Assembly: GCA_965200775.1 (NCBI GenBank)
Contig: OZ241383.1
Span: 744,001 to 808,000, forward strand
Direction of reading: 5' to 3'
From: Poriferisocius sp965200775
GTDB lineage: Bacteria; Actinomycetota; Acidimicrobiia; Acidimicrobiales; Bin134
DNA: 64,000 nucleotides
The notes below the pieces were generated by a model, which saw only the letters and a program-made list of their open reading frames with translations, made no database searches and was not told the DNA's origin. Below, piece after piece: positions 61,529-64,000 of this stretch. Each line of letters begins with the position of its first letter. Position 1 is the stretch's first letter. Position numbers and translations under genes: made by a program.

Positions 61529-62068
61529 GTGTCGTGGCTGCTGGTGGGGGTGGCAACCGTCACCATGCTGGTTTTCGGGGTGGTGGACGGCCGGGACGAC
61601 CGCACCAACGCCCAGCGGACGCAAGACATCGGGGCCACCATCGCCTGCCCCCAGTGCGTCGGGCAGTCGGTGGTGGAGTCCGACGTTGCCATCGCCCGGG
61701 AGATGCGGGCCGAGATAGGCCGTCTGGTGGTGGCCGGGTGGAGCGACGACGAGATCCGGGCCCGATTCGCCGGTCGCTACGGCGAATGGGTGGTGCTCAC
61801 CCCGTCGACGTCAGGCGTTAGCGGTCTGTTGTGGGTGATCCCGGTGGCCGGTCTGGTGGTGGGAGCGGGGCTGCTGGCAATGGTGTTGGCCCGCTGGCGA
61901 CGAGACGGTGCCGACGCCGGGGCAATCGCCGAACACGACCTAGCGCTGGTGGCCGAGGCCCGGGCCCGGTTGGAAGGATCAAGGCCGGACTCGGCGGGAG
62001 GGCAAGCGCCGGGCGGCAAGGCCCGCTCGGAACCGGTTGAGTCCGAGCCTGGTGATACCGGTGGATGA
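61499..62068 (+). CDS. ccmH: cytochrome c maturation protein CcmH
   Basis: 189 residues. One N-terminal helix (VSWLLVGVATVTMLVFGVV), then the redox motif IACPQCVGQSVVESDVAIAR (CxxC), and a second helix (GLLWVIPVAGLVVGAGLLAMV). It reduces the apocytochrome CxxCH site with CcmG. GTG 61499 is taken from the ancestral GTGA overlap; ATG 61523 is an alternative start. Confidence 0.9.
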   Translation: MIAEGRRRMAVSWLLVGVATVTMLVFGVVDGRDDRTNAQRTQDIGATIACPQCVGQSVVESDVAIAREMRAEIGRLVVAGWSDDEIRARFAGRYGEWVVLTPSTSGVSGLLWVIPVAGLVVGAGLLAMVLARWRRDGADAGAIAEHDLALVAEARARLEGSRPDSAGGQAPGGKARSEPVESEPGDTGG

Positions 62069-63185
62069 GGAGCGGGACTTCTGGCTGGCGTCGCTCGACG
62101 ACCTCGACGACGAACTGGCCGCCGGCGACCTCGACCCTGAGGACCATCGGGTGCTGGTCCGCAGCTACACCCGCCGAGCGGCCCTGGCCCTCCGAGGGGC
62201 GCAGGGCCAGGGCGATCGAGACACCGCCGGCAGGCTCCAGCGAGCCAAGGGAGCACGAGGCCGTCGGCTTGTGGTGTTGGCCGGGCTAGTGGTGATCGGG
62301 GTGGTGGCCGGGGTGCTGTTGGCCCTGGCGGTGGGGTCGCGTCACTCGGGCGACACCATCACCGGCAACGACGCGGTGAGCAGCGTGCCAAGCCTGCTCA
62401 ACGACGCTCAGGAGTCTTTCGCCCGGGGGGACCGGGCCGAGGCTATTGCGATCTACGACCGGGTGCTGGAGCGGTCGCCGTCCAATCCCACCGCGCTGGC
62501 CTACAAGGGCTGGTTGCTGGCGCTGGAGGACCGGAATGCCGAAGCCGTCGACGTGCTGGCCGACGCAGTGGCCGCCGGTCCCGACTATCCCGACGCTCGG
62601 GCCTTCAGGGCCATCGTTTTGCATCGGGCCGGCGATTGCGGCGCGGCGGCCGGCGAGCTGGCCGCCCTAGATGCGTCGAACCCGCCGGGGTTCATAGCCG
62701 ATCTGGTGGCCGACCAGGGCCTCAGGCTCCGCATCGCCCTCTGCCAAATCGAAACGCTGGCCGGGAACCAGGCCGCAACCCAACCGCTGGCCCTTGATGA
62801 TCTCGGCATAAGCGCCGACGACGCGGTGGCCGCAGCCGTCTCTCTGTGGGACCCGACGGCTCCCGATCAGGGCAACCCGGTGCTGGCGCTACGGGTGCAC
62901 CAGGCGGTGCTCGACGATCACCCCGACCACCCCGGCGCACTGACGTTCAGCGGAGTGCTGCTTATCCAGACCGGACTGGAGGAGCAGGTGGCCGAGGGCA
63001 TCGAGAGGATCGACCTGGCAGTGGAGGCTCACCCCGATCATCCCGGGGCCCGGCTGTGGCGAGCGTGGCTCCAACTGGGTTTGGGCCGCCCCGATGAGGC
63101 CCGGGCCGACCTCGACCACCTCGACACCCTCAACCCACCGCCGGGGATGGCTCGCCTGGCTGCCGAGCTGCGGGCCGCGCTGTAG
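62052..63185 (+). CDS. TPR-containing cytochrome c maturation protein (CcmI-like)
   Basis: 377 residues. N-terminal part (EERDFWLASLDDLDDELAAG, DLDPEDHRVLVRSYTRRAAL) resembles the coiled-coil start of CcmI. A helix (LVVLAGLVVIGVVAGVLLAL, about 75-95) is followed by tetratricopeptide repeats (AQESFARGDRAEAIAIYDRV, NPTALAYKGWLLALEDRNAE). CcmI chaperones apocytochrome to CcmH/CcmF. The start is uncertain: GTG 62052 or GTG 62061. It overlaps ccmH. Last gene of the ccm operon; the next gene is convergent 12 bp on. Confidence 0.82.
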   Translation: MIPVDEERDFWLASLDDLDDELAAGDLDPEDHRVLVRSYTRRAALALRGAQGQGDRDTAGRLQRAKGARGRRLVVLAGLVVIGVVAGVLLALAVGSRHSGDTITGNDAVSSVPSLLNDAQESFARGDRAEAIAIYDRVLERSPSNPTALAYKGWLLALEDRNAEAVDVLADAVAAGPDYPDARAFRAIVLHRAGDCGAAAGELAALDASNPPGFIADLVADQGLRLRIALCQIETLAGNQAATQPLALDDLGISADDAVAAAVSLWDPTAPDQGNPVLALRVHQAVLDDHPDHPGALTFSGVLLIQTGLEEQVAEGIERIDLAVEAHPDHPGARLWRAWLQLGLGRPDEARADLDHLDTLNPPPGMARLAAELRAAL

Positions 63186-63197
63186 GAAAGCCTCGGC

Positions 63198-63758
63198 TCA
63201 GTTGTGGCTGGGGTGGGTGGGGTAGTGGGCGAACCAGGAGGTGGGCGACGGCTGGCGGCGGAGCACATCGGCCCACAAGTCGCCGGGGTCCTTTGTGAGG
63301 GCGTCGCCGGGGTCGGCGTCCACCACGAACCAGGCTCCCGAGTCGATCTCCCCCTCGAGCTGGCCCGGCGACCACCCAGCGTATCCGGCGAACAGCCGGA
63401 TGCCGTCCACCACCTCCGCCACGGCGTCAACGTCGGCGTCGAGATCGAGGGTGCCCACAGGGCCGAGCACTGGATCCCACCACTGCTCATCGGGCGGCTG
63501 GTGCATCCGGGCGAGGGCCACCACCGAGTTGTTGGCCACCGGTCCCCCTATGAACATGGTGGGGGGCGAGGCGATGTGAGGTGCCCACTGGGGGAGGGCG
63601 TCGCCTGCCAGCATTCCCGACGGACGGTTCAGCACCACCCCGGCGGCTCCCTCGTCCTGGTGGCTCAGCATCAACACCACCGTCCGCTCGAAGTTCCCGT
63701 CACCGATGAGCGGGGTGGCGACCAGCAACTTGCTGGTGGTGGAGCCCGTCTCGGCCAT
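63198..63758 (-). CDS. YqgE/AlgH (UPF0301) family protein
   Basis: 186 residues. GKLLVATPLIGDGNFERTVV at the N-terminus, then EGAAGVVLNRPSGMLAGDAL and LFAGYAGWSPGQLEGEIDSG are the family signatures. Conserved but with no settled function. Start ATG 63758 shares its first base with the last base of the serC stop (TAATG), so it is translated with serC. Confidence 0.9.
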   Translation of the reverse strand: MAETGSTTSKLLVATPLIGDGNFERTVVLMLSHQDEGAAGVVLNRPSGMLAGDALPQWAPHIASPPTMFIGGPVANNSVVALARMHQPPDEQWWDPVLGPVGTLDLDADVDAVAEVVDGIRLFAGYAGWSPGQLEGEIDSGAWFVVDADPGDALTKDPGDLWADVLRRQPSPTSWFAHYPTHPSHN

Positions 63759-64000
63759 TACCGGAGCGCTTCCACCACATGGTCGATGCATCCGCACAGT
63801 GCGGCCACGTCCGACGGCGGGATCGCCGGGAACATCGCCACCCGAAGCTGGTTGCGCCCTAGGGCCCGGTACGACTCCACATCGACGATTCCGTTTGTGC
63901 GCAGGGCGGCGGCCACTTCGTCGGCCGACACCCCGTCGAAGTCGATGGTGGCAACCACGTGGCTACGAAACGCGGTGTCGGTCACGAACGGGGTGGCGAA
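63758..64000 (-). CDS. serC: phosphoserine aminotransferase, C-terminal part (partial)
   Basis: The last 80 codons, open to the edge of the window. PFVTDTAFRSHVVATIDFDG, GIVDVESYRALGRNQLRVAM and CIDHVVEALR closely match the C-terminus of mycobacterial-type SerC, the PLP enzyme of serine synthesis. Upstream codons (FATPF) continue in frame, so the gene extends beyond 64000. Confidence 0.88.
   Translation of the reverse strand, partial: FATPFVTDTAFRSHVVATIDFDGVSADEVAAALRTNGIVDVESYRALGRNQLRVAMFPAIPPSDVAALCGCIDHVVEALR

Noticed and set aside
1..64000. Transposases, integrases, CRISPR arrays, tRNA or rRNA genes
   Set aside because: None seen. The tandem repeats have only two or three copies without spacers of CRISPR type, and no repeat is flanked by transposase-like sequence. 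tRNAs were only searched by eye.

Overview
The window is high-GC DNA with dense, largely co-directional genes that often overlap by 4 nt (ATGA or GTGA). Coenzyme F420 genes, an LCP cell-wall ligase, a mycobacterial-type serine transaminase and an LpdA-like flavoprotein point to an actinobacterium. Complete System I cytochrome c maturation plus a Wzm/Wzt exporter make Acidimicrobiia the most likely class. This is inference: there is no rRNA in the window. At least eight genes begin directly at, or 6-8 nt after, a TANNNT box, as expected for leaderless transcription.

Layout. (1) 1-18 kb is a polysaccharide locus: dTDP-L-rhamnose genes (rfbC, rfbB, rfbD), a surface SpoIID-type protein on the other strand, a methyltransferase with a C-terminal coiled coil (WbdD-like), two very large paralogous rhamnan-type glycosyltransferases, a Wzm/Wzt ABC exporter whose ATPase carries an extra C-terminal domain, and a GT4 enzyme. 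A 58-codon chimera at 5739-5915, stitched from pieces of the glycosyltransferase, wzm and wzt, is the remnant of a second copy of this module. (2) 17.9-26.3 kb holds core metabolism: an LpdA-like flavoprotein, a biotin-dependent carboxylase alpha subunit and its ligase BirA, pabB/pabC for folate, an LCP protein, and a GDP-fucose synthase whose gene overlaps the LCP gene tail-to-tail. (3) 26.4-35.5 kb is a decaying catabolic/peptide-uptake island on the minus strand. Intact genes (amidohydrolase, NTF2-like protein, dppF-like ATPase) stand among genes broken by in-frame stops, frameshifts, truncations and in-frame deletion fusions. An intact D-aminoacylase-like gene borders it on the plus strand. 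(4) 37-51 kb is a second glycan locus: three GT4 enzymes, a His-rich membrane-anchored protein, a mannose-1-phosphate guanylyltransferase-like gene, cofE/cofD (F420), gmd and rmd (GDP-6-deoxy-D-mannose), a GT2/membrane fusion and a DUF5719-like protein. (5) 51-56 kb holds acyl-CoA metabolism: an acyl-CoA synthetase, a SCO6745-like protein, a CaiB/BaiF CoA-transferase and a 2-hydroxyacid dehydrogenase. (6) 56-63 kb is a complete ccmABCDEFGHI operon, including a 49-residue CcmD. The window ends with a YqgE-like gene and the 3' end of serC.

How the genes work together: dTDP-L-rhamnose from the first locus probably feeds the two giant glycosyltransferases. The product would be capped by the methyltransferase and exported by Wzm/Wzt. 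GDP-mannose from the second locus is converted by Gmd to the shared 4-keto intermediate, which Rmd and Fcl can take to GDP-D-rhamnose or GDP-L-fucose.

The most unusual signals are (a) the chimeric relic of the exporter module and the 98-bp promoter/start repeat it shares with the live copy, and (b) short tandem duplications sitting exactly on gene junctions at four clear and one diverged site. These create micro-ORFs that overlap the stop of one gene and the start of the next.
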